The notes under the pieces are model-generated. The model saw nothing but the letters and a program-made list of their open reading frames with translations. It did no database searches and was not told the DNA's origin. The position numbers and the translations under genes are program-made. Of a stretch of 64,000 nt of DNA, positions 1 to 11,202 are shown piece by piece. Source of the stretch: Glebionis coronaria (lineage: Eukaryota > Streptophyta > Magnoliopsida > Asterales > Asteraceae); contig CM046879.1 of NCBI GenBank assembly GCA_025667525.1, forward strand, positions 387,585,039 to 387,649,038, given 5' to 3'. The stretch's first letter is position 1. Each line of letters opens with the position of its first letter.

Positions 1-871
1 TTAATGTGTCAGCGTTGAAGGGATCTTGGTCAAGTTCCATATGTTGAGGTGAAGGTGATGGTTCAGGTAACGGGTCAAGTTGTGGTTGTGGGTCAGGTTG
101 AGGTTGTGATGCTGCAATAACAGCAAGCATGGCTTGGGTAAGGGGTAAGGCTTTGTGAGGGGTGAATTCATCTAACTAAACATAGCTTTCTTTTGCACAG
201 GGATCGCATAAAAATCATCATGATCCCTGGGGCAATACCTTTGCTCATCAAAATCTTGGGTAAGCTAGAGTCATCTTTCTACCCTTGTTTTTACACATGC
301 CATCAAAAATCATTTTAGAAAAATTATAGTTTTGCCCTGTAGCAATACACACAATGGCACTACCAATAGATCTGTTAATTTCATTATGTGCAGTACATTT
401 GGGACTTAAACATTGAAGGATGACATGTATTAAGTACTTCCAAGCTGGGGAAAATTCCTGTTTATTATATTTGTTTAAAGTACCCTCTTCAAAGAAAGGA
501 TAACCCAAAGCTTGAAGTCCCAGTTCTATCTCACCAATGGGTAGAGTGGTTATACCATCTGCATCATTAAGATGCAAATCCTTGTGAACCAAGGCTTCAG
601 TAACCACCCATGGACGCCCATGGATAATAGCAGTTAATGTAGTTACATTATTAAGCGTTGAGGAACTAACGGTGTTCCAAAACTATTTAATATGAGTGAT
701 AGGGATAAGAGGAGCATGAGAAAGTACATACCGTAGTGGAGATGCATTCAAATATGCCACCATCTGAGTATATTGAGGAAACAGAGCATCATCAGCCTCC
801 AAATAGGCAACCATGTTATGCTGACTTCTGAATCCCAATACCAAGGCACTCAAATTAAACTTAGGCGCCAT
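1..871 (-). pseudogene. Element A extra ORF downstream of pol (function unknown), broken
   Basis: An ORF between RNase H and the 3' LTR, in the sense direction. It starts at 871 (MAPKFNLSALVLGF), is interrupted near 683, resumes at about 607 and stops near 248, followed by a degenerate P/Q/H-rich tail to the window edge. It is homologous to the extra ORF of element B at 28803-31379: shared landmarks include V-A-Y-L, R-Y-x-L, A-D-G-I, L-G-Y, F-S-P-x-W-K-x-L-I-H, C-L-S-P-K, N-F-S-x-x-I-F-D-G-M and Y-P-R-F. I recall similar ORFs beside copia pol genes in Asteraceae annotations but know no tested function. The position matches the env-like or accessory ORF slot of some copia lineages, but no transmembrane segment or signal peptide is seen. 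Confidence 0.75.
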
Positions 872-2053
872 TGATGTAGAAAGCTGTGTGAAAGGTTACG
901 AAAGATAAATATAGAAGAAAAACTTGTTAGACAAGAATAAGCAGGTACCCTTTTACAAAATAAGGAGCCAACTGTATAGGAGAGGTAGGCATATGTGATT
1001 GGTCAAAAATGACGCAGTTATTTTCAAAATATAATTATGAAAATATTGAAAAGAAAATAACTTATCTTGTTCATTAATTAAAAGTTACCAACTCCCAAAA
1101 TTACAGCCCCAATTTTCATCAAAAATAAAAACTGGGTAGGACCCAATGAGTGTCAACGGTCAAAAATAACCCATCAACGCCTAACGGCTATATTCTTGTC
1201 AACTTTGGAAAAATCCATGTCAACGTCTAAATTGGTCCTAACAACGTTTGGAAATAAATCTGTCAACGTCCAAAAATAAAAATAAGAAAAATGAAAAAGG
1301 ACCTTAACAAAGTGATTTATCATAGTGAAGATAACCTATAAACTGAAAATTACTATAAGGTGGCAAGCACTGTCCAATCATGCACACTTGCTTAAGCAAG
1401 ATAGACATAACAGTCCTCTAGTGTCCCTTGCTAACCAAAGTTCTTAACAGTGAAGTTATCTCATAAAATCCTTTGTAACTTCCCATGTAAGTCCAATAAA
1501 AATTATACCCAAGTCTCCCAACAGACCATATCCAATTCTAGGCCAAAAAGTCTTGGCAGCGTGCATAGTATATCAACTTTGCATGCTACAGTGCCTCATG
1601 AGTTAGTAAACTAATTCATACTCACCAGTGGACACAATCTAGAATTGTGATAAGAGTATTATATGAATACCCAAAAAGTACTAAAGGTTTCCTAAACCTC
1701 CCCTTAAACTATGATACATAAGTTGCCAAATAATATGCATGTAATAAAAATTTATATCAAGATAAGAATATAAATATTCCAACCATCATCCATAAACTAA
1801 AACATGCTCCAATAATGCTCCAAGAATCCATAAGCAACTCTATATCCAAATGCACAATGCTAACAACGCCTGCATAATTAGATCAAAAACCACAAAACTA
1901 ACATGTTGCTCACAACGTTAATTTAACACTTGTCAGCGTTAAAATAACCTTTGTCAGCGTTAGACAAATAAAGTGGAAAATCTAATTTTATATAAACAGC
2001 AATGACAATGCATATCCTATACATACTTTTATAATAAGTTCCCAAAACACATA
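872..2053 (-). other. Untranslated region between RNase H and the extra ORF of element A
   Basis: About 1.2 kb without a convincing frame. It is A+T-rich and holds roughly ten copies or near-copies of the word TGTCARCG, clustered at 1150-1270 and 1865-1965 and all in one orientation. Otherwise nothing recognisable. Confidence 0.6.
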
Positions 2054-3949
2054 TTAAGTAAGATTGATCATTCCAATACTTGTTACCAAGTATTGAAATC
2101 TTCCAGTATCAAAAGGTTTAGTTAATAAATCAGACACATTTTCTTCTATGTCAACCTTATCTGGTTGTATTAAACCTTTTTCAAAACAATCTCTTATAAA
2201 ATGATGTCTAATTTCTATATGTTTTGTTTTAGAGTGATGTACGGGATTTTTAATAATGCATAAAGTACTGTTATTGTCTACAAAAATCTTGGTATGCATG
2301 AAATTATACCCATAATCCAACAGTTTGTTCTGAATCCATAAGATTTATCCATAACAAGCAACTGCAACAACATACTCTGCTTCAGTTTTTGAATTAGCCA
2401 CCACTATTTGTTTCTTGCATTGCCAAGATATTAATCTACTCCCAAGAAATTGGCATCCACCAGTTGTGGATTTAAAAATCAAATTTGTCACCACCATAAT
2501 CACTGTCTGAATATGCAATAAGCTCTGATAGGGAATCTTTTGGATACCATAATCCTAAGTCTAGATAACACCTAAGGTATCTAAAAATCCTCTTGACAGC
2601 ATGAAGATGACACTCTTTGGGAGCCACTTGATGGTGTGCACATGCACACACAGCAAACATAATGTCAGGTCTTGAAGCTGTGAGATACATCAATGAACCA
2701 ATCATTAACTTATAATTCCTGACATCCACCTCTTTTCCATCTCCAACTTTTCCCCAAGGGTGTTGCCAATCCATGGGTGTGCTAGCCTGTTTCTCATGTG
2801 GAGAAAAGCCAAACATCGTCAAGATTTCTGCCACATATTTGTCTTGAGAGATGAAGATACCATCTTCTTTCTGCTGTACTTGTAACCCTAGAAAGAAGTT
2901 CCTCTCCCCCATTGCACTCATCTTGAACTTGTATGTCATGAGTTTGGAAAAGTCTTCACTCATCTTTGGACTAGAAGAGCCAAAGATGATATCATCCACA
3001 TAGACCTGTACAAGTAAGAAATCCTTACCAGTCTTCTTTGTAAATAGGGTCTGGTCTATGGTGCCCCTTTTGAATCCATTTTCCACCAGATAGGTTAACA
3101 ATGTGTCATACCATGCTCTTGGGGCTTGATGAAGTCCATACATAGCTTTCTTCACTCTCTAGACCTTGTCTGGATGTTCTGGATCTTCAAAACCAGGAGG
3201 CTGCATTACATAAACCTCCTCTATAATTGTGCCATAAAGAAAAGCACTCTTTACACCCATTTGATAGACTGTAAAACCCATGCAGGAAGCATAGGCTAGA
3301 AAAATCCTTATAGCATCAATCCTTGCAACAGGTGCAAAGACCTCCTCATAGTCTATCCCTTCCTCTTGTGTATATCCTTGTGCCACTAAACGTGCCTTGT
3401 TTCTGACAACAATGCCTCTCTCATCCTTTTTGTTCCTAAGAACCCATCTTGTCCCAATAGGTCTGACATGTCAGGGACAATCAACCAACTCCCAAACATC
3501 CTGAATAGCAAATTGGTGAAGCTCATCCTGTATTGCTTCCACCCAACTTGGTTCTTTGAGAGCATCAAAAATCTTCTTGGGTTCCTGTTATGACAGAAAA
3601 CAGGCAAACAAACATGCTTGAATAAGAGGGGTATCTACCTTCTTGTGAATATTGGCAATAAATCCTCCAAGATTCTGATGATACCTTCTAGTTTGCACAA
3701 GAGTCATCACATCACCCATAATTAGAGAAGGAGGATGATTTTTTATTGTAGAAGTAAGCACTCCTCCCTCAGTAATTGTGTTGTCCTCAATCTCATCTTC
3801 CAAGTTACCAATATCCTCTTCAGACTCTCTACCATCATCATCTGAATGAACCCCTCCATGACTGTTTGAAGGTTCACCTTGTTCAAAATTATTGGAAGAG
3901 AAAAGATGGTCAAAAGATCTGTCAACGCCTGAACCTAAGCTGTCAACGT
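2054..3949 (-). pseudogene. pol: Element A reverse transcriptase and RNase H, broken
   Basis: Continuation of A pol beyond solo LTR D. The first 300 bases are a low-complexity linker with the in-frame word G-V-D-R. RT follows from about 3470: motif A reads [12 protein letters not shown], with the catalytic Asp replaced by Gly, while motif C YVDDIIFGS (near 2990) is intact. TGA at about 3474 and TAG at about 3163 break the frame. The RNase H start (SDSDYGG) is followed by a one-base frameshift near 2473 and a stop near 2347. The end (2320-2054) keeps the typical IFVDNNSTLCIIKNPVHH and HIEIRHHFIRD blocks. RT would copy element RNA in virus-like particles; this copy cannot. Confidence 0.9.
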
Positions 3950-3954
3950 TTGAG

Positions 3955-6614
3955 TGTCACACCCCACCATGGCAGAACATGGGGCGCGACATATGGATAT
4001 CATCACAACATGGCGTGTCTATAGAGATAACTATATGAAATAAGAAATGTCGTAAAAATGGTGACACGAAGGTCATGACAATATCTCAACAAATGCAAGG
4101 GGTCTAGGTAAGTAAGTAACAGTCCTACTTCTTACCCAAGACAACAAATATCATTCCAAAACAATCATATGTGTGCCACAGTATCACTTATTAAAATGAA
4201 CAAACAAATAAAACTAAGAAGGAAATGGGGATATCCTTCTATATGCATTCCTACTCTCTCCAAGTCCTAGCCACTTAAGTTCTCATGCTTAACCATAGTA
4301 TCTCCTGAAAGAGACACTAAAACACGTCAACATAAAGTTGGTGAGAGTCATAGGTTTAGACTCCAACACAAGACAAGTCATAAGTTGTGAATACCATAAA
4401 CCAATAAACATATGGACAATGCGCTACAATCATGTACTGACAACTAGCATTCAAGTTCAATCAATCATTACAATTCCAAGGCATCACGCCTTACCAACAA
4501 TCACAATTTCCAAGGCATCACGCCTTACCAACAATCACAATTTCCAAGGCATCACGCCTTACCAACAATCAAAATTTCCAAGGCATCACGCCTTACCAAC
4601 AATCACAATTTCCAAGGCATCACGCCTTATCATTAACCATAGGTCCCATTGGCGCCCATACACCTATGTACCTTTCCAATCCAGATCACACACAAACAAG
4701 AATCACATAGCAGTTAATCACATAAATGTACACACAAGTCCATCTCAAACCTTAAACATTCACATCATTAATTTAGAAAATAATTCAACACAGTGTCTCT
4801 TCCATCCCATCTGGAAGTCAAAATCAATAGTAAACATGGGACTATGAAACTCACCTGATAGCTTCTTCACAAGTACTCGCACTAGCAACAAGCTAACAAA
4901 CCAAAAACACGAAATCAATACACGAACCTATCACTAAGATAGCTCATCAACCTATGATGGACATCTAGCCTATTCCCATATAAAAACCTCATTGAAAAGC
5001 TCTAACCATCCCATTAACCTTCCCTAACAAGTCCTTAACTTGATTAAGTTTAATAACTATCCCGTTCATATTTTACACAAATCAGTCCCAGTTTTTAAGT
5101 CTCAAAACTTTATGTCAAATGTCCACTTAAACATACCCATGGTTTCTGTAAAAGGAATATTCATACCCTTACATATGTTGGCTAAACGTCCCACTTGCCC
5201 TAACCTTAAAGCTACTGTTAAGACCTCGATATACATATATCTACTTTTGTCATTCCTGATTTCCTGATTTTAAACGTACTAAAAGTTTGTTACTATTAAG
5301 GGGTCTTACCCTAAACCACAACCTTAGCCCAAGTGCAGATACTTACTACAATATATAAACCATCTCTCACGTTCGTGAGAAGATTCTAATGCAACCCCAA
5401 GTACCCCAAACAACCCAAAACTTAAAAAGAAAACATACTGAATTCAAAACTGTTTTGACCCCCGACTGTTGTAACCTGTTTTTGACCCACTTCCCGACCT
5501 CTAATTTAGTTCTCGTTTCTTGCATTGGAAAGACACTTCAAATATCTTTCCAGGGGTACTTGTATCGTAAAATAAGAGTTTATAGAACTCCCGATATGAT
5601 CAAAACAATTGACTCAAAATTCTGCCCAGTTTTTAAAAACGGGTTTAACAAAATCAACCTCATTAATTAACCCTAATCCCTCTAATTACAAGCCCTAATT
5701 TATGTAATCATTATAACACCATTAGTATAACATTAATTTAATGTTCTTAAATTAAACCCTTACATAAATCCATCATAAGATGATTATAAAATCATAAAAA
5801 CAATTAAATTAAAAAGGGTTATGAAGGTTTACCTTTGATTTATGAAAACACCCAAAATTATGAAGAACCCTAAAAACCCTCATGAAAACCCACGAATTTT
5901 TTTAATCTCCAGGGAATAATAGTGAATTTTGATTGTGATTAAATACAATATATAGGGTGTACATAAAATCCTAATCCAAAAATAAGCCCACTTTCCTTTT
6001 TTCCCTCTTTTTCCCCTTTTCCCTTCTTTTCTGCGTCCAAAACCGACTATGCACCCTTAAAATTCGTTTTTTTTTCCTTTTTTATTATTAATATATGTAT
6101 TAATAATATTACCTTAATTTTCCTTAATTTATTTCAGCTCCTAAAGCCTCCAAAACCTCAAAACCGTAAAACTAGTCAGTTTTTACGCGATTACCGTAAA
6201 AGACGTAAAATATACACTTTTAAAAAAAATCTCAAATTTTGAAATAAACTTTATAACTAAGTCCTAAATGACTTAAAACCATCCCGAAAAATATTCATAT
6301 GGATAATTACCTCACCCGAGACCTCTAAATGCTAAACCGTAAATCCTAAAAAAAATACACTATTACGATAATACTTATACGTATACGTAAACACCAAAAT
6401 ATCACCATTTCATTTCATAGTCAATAATTGTGAGCTCATGAACATGAAATAACCGTTCCTCGATTTACTTATGAGTACTTCTATACTCATAAATGATAAC
6501 CACACCAACCTCGTTCACACAAAATAAACACGTAAACACACAATTCAAGTAAGCACACATAAAATAACTTAAAAGTAAGACCAAGTGACAAATCCAAAAC
6601 CTAGGGTTGTCACA
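3955..6614 (-). mobile_element. Element D: solo LTR of a Tekay-like Ty3/gypsy element inserted in A
   Basis: 2660 bp with TGTCACACCCC at one end and GGTTGTCACA at the other, flanked by a perfect 5 bp target duplication TTGAG (3950-3954 and 6615-6619). There is no internal coding region, primer site or polypurine tract, so this is a solo LTR left by LTR-LTR recombination. On the minus strand it begins TGTGACAACCC and ends GGGGTGTGACA, as Tekay-type chromovirus LTRs often do; the strand call rests on that. It splits the pol of A between integrase and reverse transcriptase. Apart from the tandem array at 4476-4630 it holds only A+T-rich sequence, and I see no real gene in 4848-6614. Confidence 0.9.
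4476..4630. repeat. 34 bp tandem repeat inside solo LTR D
   Basis: Four full 34 bp units start at 4476, 4510, 4544 and 4578, with a partial fifth at 4612-4630. Each unit holds an inverted repeat AAGGC/GCCTT around ATCAC. The units are almost identical (one substitution near 4571), so the expansion is recent relative to the LTR. A 169-codon open frame across it is a by-product of the 34 bp period and is not a gene. Confidence 0.9.
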
Positions 6615-6619
6615 TTGAG

Positions 6620-8292
6620 CCATCAACGCCTGAATTTCTCTTGTCAGCGCCAGAATTTCCTTTGTCAGCGCCTGAAGGATCATGCATGTTTTCAACTAGT
6701 GATACTTGTGGACCACCTTTTTCCTTTCCAGCAGCAGCAGCAGCAGAAAATGCATCTGTCCATATAGGAATGGTAACATACTCAAGTATGGGAGATGTTT
6801 TGTCTGCTTGTGATCCAACCTCTTTATCAACCTGTGTACCTGAAATTTCAACAACTTGTTCTTCCACAACATTTGAAGTTACCGTTACAATGTCTGGATT
6901 AGTAACAGGCATATAATTCAATGTTCTAGATAGAGGTTCCAAGTCAAATAACAAATTTGGACCACTCTCAGGATCACTAGGTTTACTTTCTAAAAACCTA
7001 ACATGTACCTTTTCAAGTATATGTTTTTCTTTCTTAAGATAAACTCTATATCCTCTACTCTGCACAGAATAACCAATTAAGTAGCCTTCATCACCTTTAG
7101 AACTAAACTTACCCAAGGCATCACTAGTGTCCAAGACAACTACATGACATCCAAAAGGTTTAAGAAAACCAATATTAGGTTTCCTGCCCCAAAATAGCTC
7201 ATCAGGTGTTTTGTTATGGATCTTGTTGATTAATGCCCTATTCTGAATATAACAAGCTGTATTCACAGTCTCGGCCCAAAAAGCAATGGGAAAGTGAGCA
7301 TCAGCCAACATAGTCCTAGTTGCTTCTATGAGTGTTCTATTCTTTCTCTCAGCTACCCCATTTTGTTGTGGGGTTCTAGCTATACTAAACTGTCTAGTAA
7401 TCCGTTTCTTGGCACAAAATTCATCTAACAACTTATTTCTAAACTCACCACCATTGTTACTTCTAAGTATCTTAACCTCATTACAAGACTTCTTTTCTTT
7501 TTGGGTAATAAAGTTAACCAAAGTATCAGCAGTGTCAATTTTCAAAGCTAAAAATAAAGTCCAAGTAAATCTAGAAAAATCATCAGTGATGACAAAACAG
7601 TAGGATTTACCATTTAAGCTTTCTATATTAGTTGGACCAAACAAGTCCATATGCAACAAGTGAAGTGGTTTAGAACTAGAGTGCACTGGTTTAGTCTTAA
7701 ATGAGACCTTGTGTTGTTTGCCTTTAAGGCATGCAACACAAGAATGGTCATTGTGGAAAGCCTTTTCAGGCAAACCATCAACTAAACCATGTCTCACAAG
7801 TCTATTTATATTTTTAAAGTTAATGTGCCCTAATCTTCTATGCCAAAGATTACTCTCATCAACTGAAGCCTTAGCATATGGACATGACAAATTATTATTC
7901 ATCCTAATTCCATTAAGATTCACATTATAAATGTCCTTATGCCTAGGAGTTCTATAATCAATGAATTTCTCATCAGGTATTTTAAAATCTTTGCTCAACA
8001 CCAAGCATTCAGTATCAGTGAAAAGAACCTTATTTTTGTTATCACACACCTGTGATACACTAAACAGATTATAGTCAAGTTCTTTTACCGGAAACACGTT
8101 TTCAAAATGCAAATTGTTGGTGAGAAGAGTGCCTTTGCCAGTGATAGTTACATATCCTCCTCCAAAGTACATTTTCTCACCATCTTTAATGGGGATAAAA
8201 TTTGTCAGATAATCTTCCTTGCCCGTCATGTGCCTAGAGCATCTACTATCCCAATAGCCATAATCATTAACCTGCTTTTGAATGCCCTGCAC
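6620..8292 (-). pseudogene. pol: Element A protease and integrase, inactivated
   Basis: The frame is open for about 550 codons. It starts with a retropepsin whose D-S-G triad reads DSRCSRHM (Gly to Arg, GGA to AGA). The GAG-pre-integrase zinc finger follows (H-x-x-R-L-G-H ... C-V-A-C). The integrase core has its first Asp in HMDLFGP and its Glu in PQQNGVAERKN, but the second Asp is Asn (RSNNGGEF). The C-terminal part has the usual copia GYLIGYSVQSRGYRVY block. Near the left end the peptide repeats SGADK-type units. The frame then runs a few codons into solo LTR D, which separates it from the reverse transcriptase. Confidence 0.9.
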
Positions 8293-8352
8293 ATAAAGAA
8301 AACAAATTAGTTTTCTTTAGGAACCCAAGCCTGAGCATACTTGGATTCATTT

Positions 8353-8439
8353 GGTTGTTCAACAAGAACAGACTTAGTCCTTATGACAACCCCTTGTTCA
8401 TCCCTTTTTGGATTAAACACCTAGTTAGCCCCAATTGGT
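8353..8439 (-). other. Reverse-transcriptase-like fragment in the gag-protease linker of element A
   Basis: These 87 bases align without gaps to 3376-3462, the start of the element's own RT region. My manual count is about 52 identical bases of 87. Translated, shared residues include P-I-G, V, K-x-D-E-x-G-x-V-x-R-x-K and L-V-x-Q. It lies between the second zinc knuckle and the protease, where RT sequence is not expected. It could be a fragment copied by template switching, or a chance resemblance in a basic linker. Confidence 0.45.
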
Positions 8440-11102
8440 ATTGTTATGACCTTTGAAATATAATGAAATCTGTTACAGGTCATAGAAATCCCATCTGAAT
8501 TAGGGTTTTGGTCTTGCTTAGGTCTCCATGTCAAGATAGAATAAGCTTTAGACCCCTTTCCCTTTGGTTGCAAATATTTTCCATTACTTGGTCTGGCAAC
8601 GTTCCTGTCAGCGTTTAATTTGTTCTTGTAAACACTGAAATTACCCTTATCAACGTTGAACTTAGGGTTTGCTACAAGAACCCATTGTCTGTTAGACCAC
8701 GTATTGGTCTTCTGAAAAGGTCTTTGTCCATAAGTATTAGACCCTTTAGTAAATAATGGGGCTGGTCTAACAACTTGTGGACTTTGCTGGACAAAAGGTT
8801 TAGTTTTGACAGTGTTTGACTTTCTATCAGCGTTGACCTTTGAAGCATTGACACACTCATAAGCTAAATGTGAAAAACATCCACAAGAATAACAGGCTTT
8901 TCTAGACATAGCTCTAGGTCTAGAAGAAAAGAAACCTGTCCCATTATCACTAATTTGGCTTTTCGGTGACCTAGGTTTTCTATACATTTCTGCATATTTA
9001 TTACTAGGTATTCTATCAACGTTTAAGCCAAGGTTAAAAATCTTTCCAGTAGTAGGATTGGTCACTTTTATGGGTGTTGACTCATTTGGGCTATCACTAA
9101 ACATGCCACCCTTAACAAACAAGGTAGGGTTGGCTTTCTTCCATTGGTCCAAATCAGTCAACTTCTGCTTGTATTCCTCTATTGTGGTAAGAACTCTTGG
9201 TGGAGGAATAAATTCTTCTTCTTGGAGTTCTGGTATATTAGTCCGAGACAAGTCCTTTCTAAGGACACCATAGAAGTTCCCAGCAGGTGGTGGAACACCA
9301 GCATACTCTTTCATCCCAATCCCAGTCATATCCCTAGAATCCCTTTGTTCACTAACACATTTTTCTAGGGTTTGTGAAGCTTTATCAAATCTCTGAATTT
9401 TAAGATCTACATTGTCTTTGTTTTTTATAGCCACATGTAACTTAGCCTGTAAAACACCATTGTCTCTCTCCATGATGTTTCTAACCTCAACACTAGCATT
9501 TAAATCATGAATTAAAATGTTGATTTGATCTTTTAGGTCAAACTCCATTTTCTTATATTCAGCCACAGTCTTTTCAGTTTTAGTATGAGCAAGTTGATAA
9601 TTAGATAACTTGCATCTTTCATTAACGACATCTGTTGTTAATTTTAAGACTTCTTTGTTAAGCTTTTCAGTATTTAGACGACAACCCTTACTACGAAATG
9701 CATCATCATATACCTCATTGTCTGATGAAGATGAAGAGTGTGCCATGAGGGCATATTGAACATGATCCTCTTCTTCCTTTTCTGCAACCAAAGCTCTGTT
9801 CTCTTCCTCATCCTTGGCCAAATAGCTCCAATCCTAGCCAACACCATCAATGTCTTGCATAGCAACCATAACTTTGGAATCCTGAGCCTTGATGATTTGG
9901 CTTAAGGGTTTTCCAGCATCAGATCTTCTTGGAGATCTGTATTCTCTCATAAAGTGTCCCATTCGATGACAATTATAACACTCAACCTTAGATTTATCAA
10001 ATCCAGCAGTGTCCTTAGCATTAAAAGTCATCTTCTTCTTAAATCATCGATTCCATCTATTTGCCCTTATGCTTGCAAGAGCCATATTCCACTTTATGTC
10101 CATCTCCTCCAAATGCTCATCACTAATTTGCTCAAGGTCCTCATATATAATCACTGAACCATTGGGCAATGAAGCAATGTATACACACACAGTATCTAGA
10201 TCTATACCAGCAGGCTTAACTCTTGGAGAATCAACATTATATGTGTCAGCGTCTGAATGTAAGGTGTTGACAAAGCTTGATCCAGTGTTGACACAAGGTG
10301 ATCCAGTAACGGGGTGCATGTAGGACTCTCTTTGATCAAATTGACCTTCACTGTGTGAGAAGAAGGCCATGTTTCCATTGGTAGACTTGCTTCCTTGATC
10401 CAAAAGGATTTCATTCTCTACAAGCCTTAGTTTATTGTAAACATCATCAAAAGTGTAGCTTTTGTGAGTATTATTAGCAATCATAGACCTTGCTTCAATC
10501 TTCCATGCATCACCAAGACTTTTAAGAAAAGTGGTGATGATATCAACATCACCAAGCACTGTTCCCATAAAGGACAGCTTGCTTGTAATGTCAAGAAGTC
10601 TGCTTCTCACTCCACTTAGCTTTTCATTGGGTTGAGCTTTAAAAACAGCATACTCATGCAAGAGTTGCTTCTTTTTCTCTTGTACAGTATCAGCATTGCC
10701 ACCATAAGCAACTTCAAGGGCTGCCCAAACATCTTTTGCAGACTCATAGCCTCTATATTTGTGCTGATTGGCTTGTCCCAAAGAGAGTTTGAGAATGCTT
10801 AGGGTTTTCATGTCATTCCTTCTCTTTCCAACGTCCTCAGCTGAGACAGCTCTTCCATCTTCAGGTTTTTCTTTTCGATCCTCTTATGAAGATCCTGGAG
10901 TTGATCTTATCAAGATAGCAGCTGCAATCTTGGCAGCCTTATTGAATGTGTTTCCATATTCAATAATTTCCCATAGGGTGTGGTCATGGATTTGAAGATA
11001 CTGTTCAAAGTTAAACTTCCACAGCTCAAAATTCTCTGGGTCTAGCATGGGAATCTTTATGTTGGGGGTTGAGGAGGGGGAGGTTAACTCTGGAGTAGAC
11101 AT
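8421..11102 (-). pseudogene. gag: Element A gag, broken by in-frame stops
   Basis: Copia gag, the nucleocapsid/capsid precursor that packages element RNA in cytoplasmic particles. The start at 11102 begins MSTPELTSP; the next block (10811-10044) has the UBN2-type gag fold. Two zinc knuckles follow: one near 9939-9980 whose last Cys is Tyr (CYNCHRMGHFMREY), and an intact CX2CX4HX4C near 8854-8895 (CYSCGCFSHLAYEC). A predicted coiled-coil-like stretch lies between them. Stops at about 10884, 10044 and 9834 split the frame; the last reads TAG where Trp is likely. The words NADR, NVDK and NVDR in the C-terminal half are the in-frame reading of the element's recurring nucleotide word. Downstream the frame runs into the protease after another stop at 8421. 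Confidence 0.85.
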
Positions 11103-11188
11103 GGAGTTTTAGTTTTAGGGTTTCTTGAAAATTAGGGTTTTTGGCGATTTAGGGTTTTTGTATTCTTTAGATTAAAGTTTCTCAACAA

Positions 11189-11200
11189 GCTCTGATACCA
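11189..11200 (-). other. Primer binding site (tRNA-iMet) of element A
   Basis: The minus strand reads TGGTATCAGAGC, the standard plant initiator-methionine tRNA complement, two bases after the LTR end. It fixes the LTR boundary and the orientation. Confidence 0.92.
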
Positions 11201-11202
11201 CT

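Noticed and set aside
248..871. Identification of the extra ORF as a cellular longin/synaptobrevin protein
   Set aside because: I recall such labels in automatic annotations but see no motif that supports them; kept as function unknown.
4476..4630. Regularly spaced repeats resembling a small CRISPR array, and a 169-codon frame over them
   Set aside because: Units are contiguous 34 bp tandem copies without unique spacers and lie in a plant LTR; the frame is open only because of the period.
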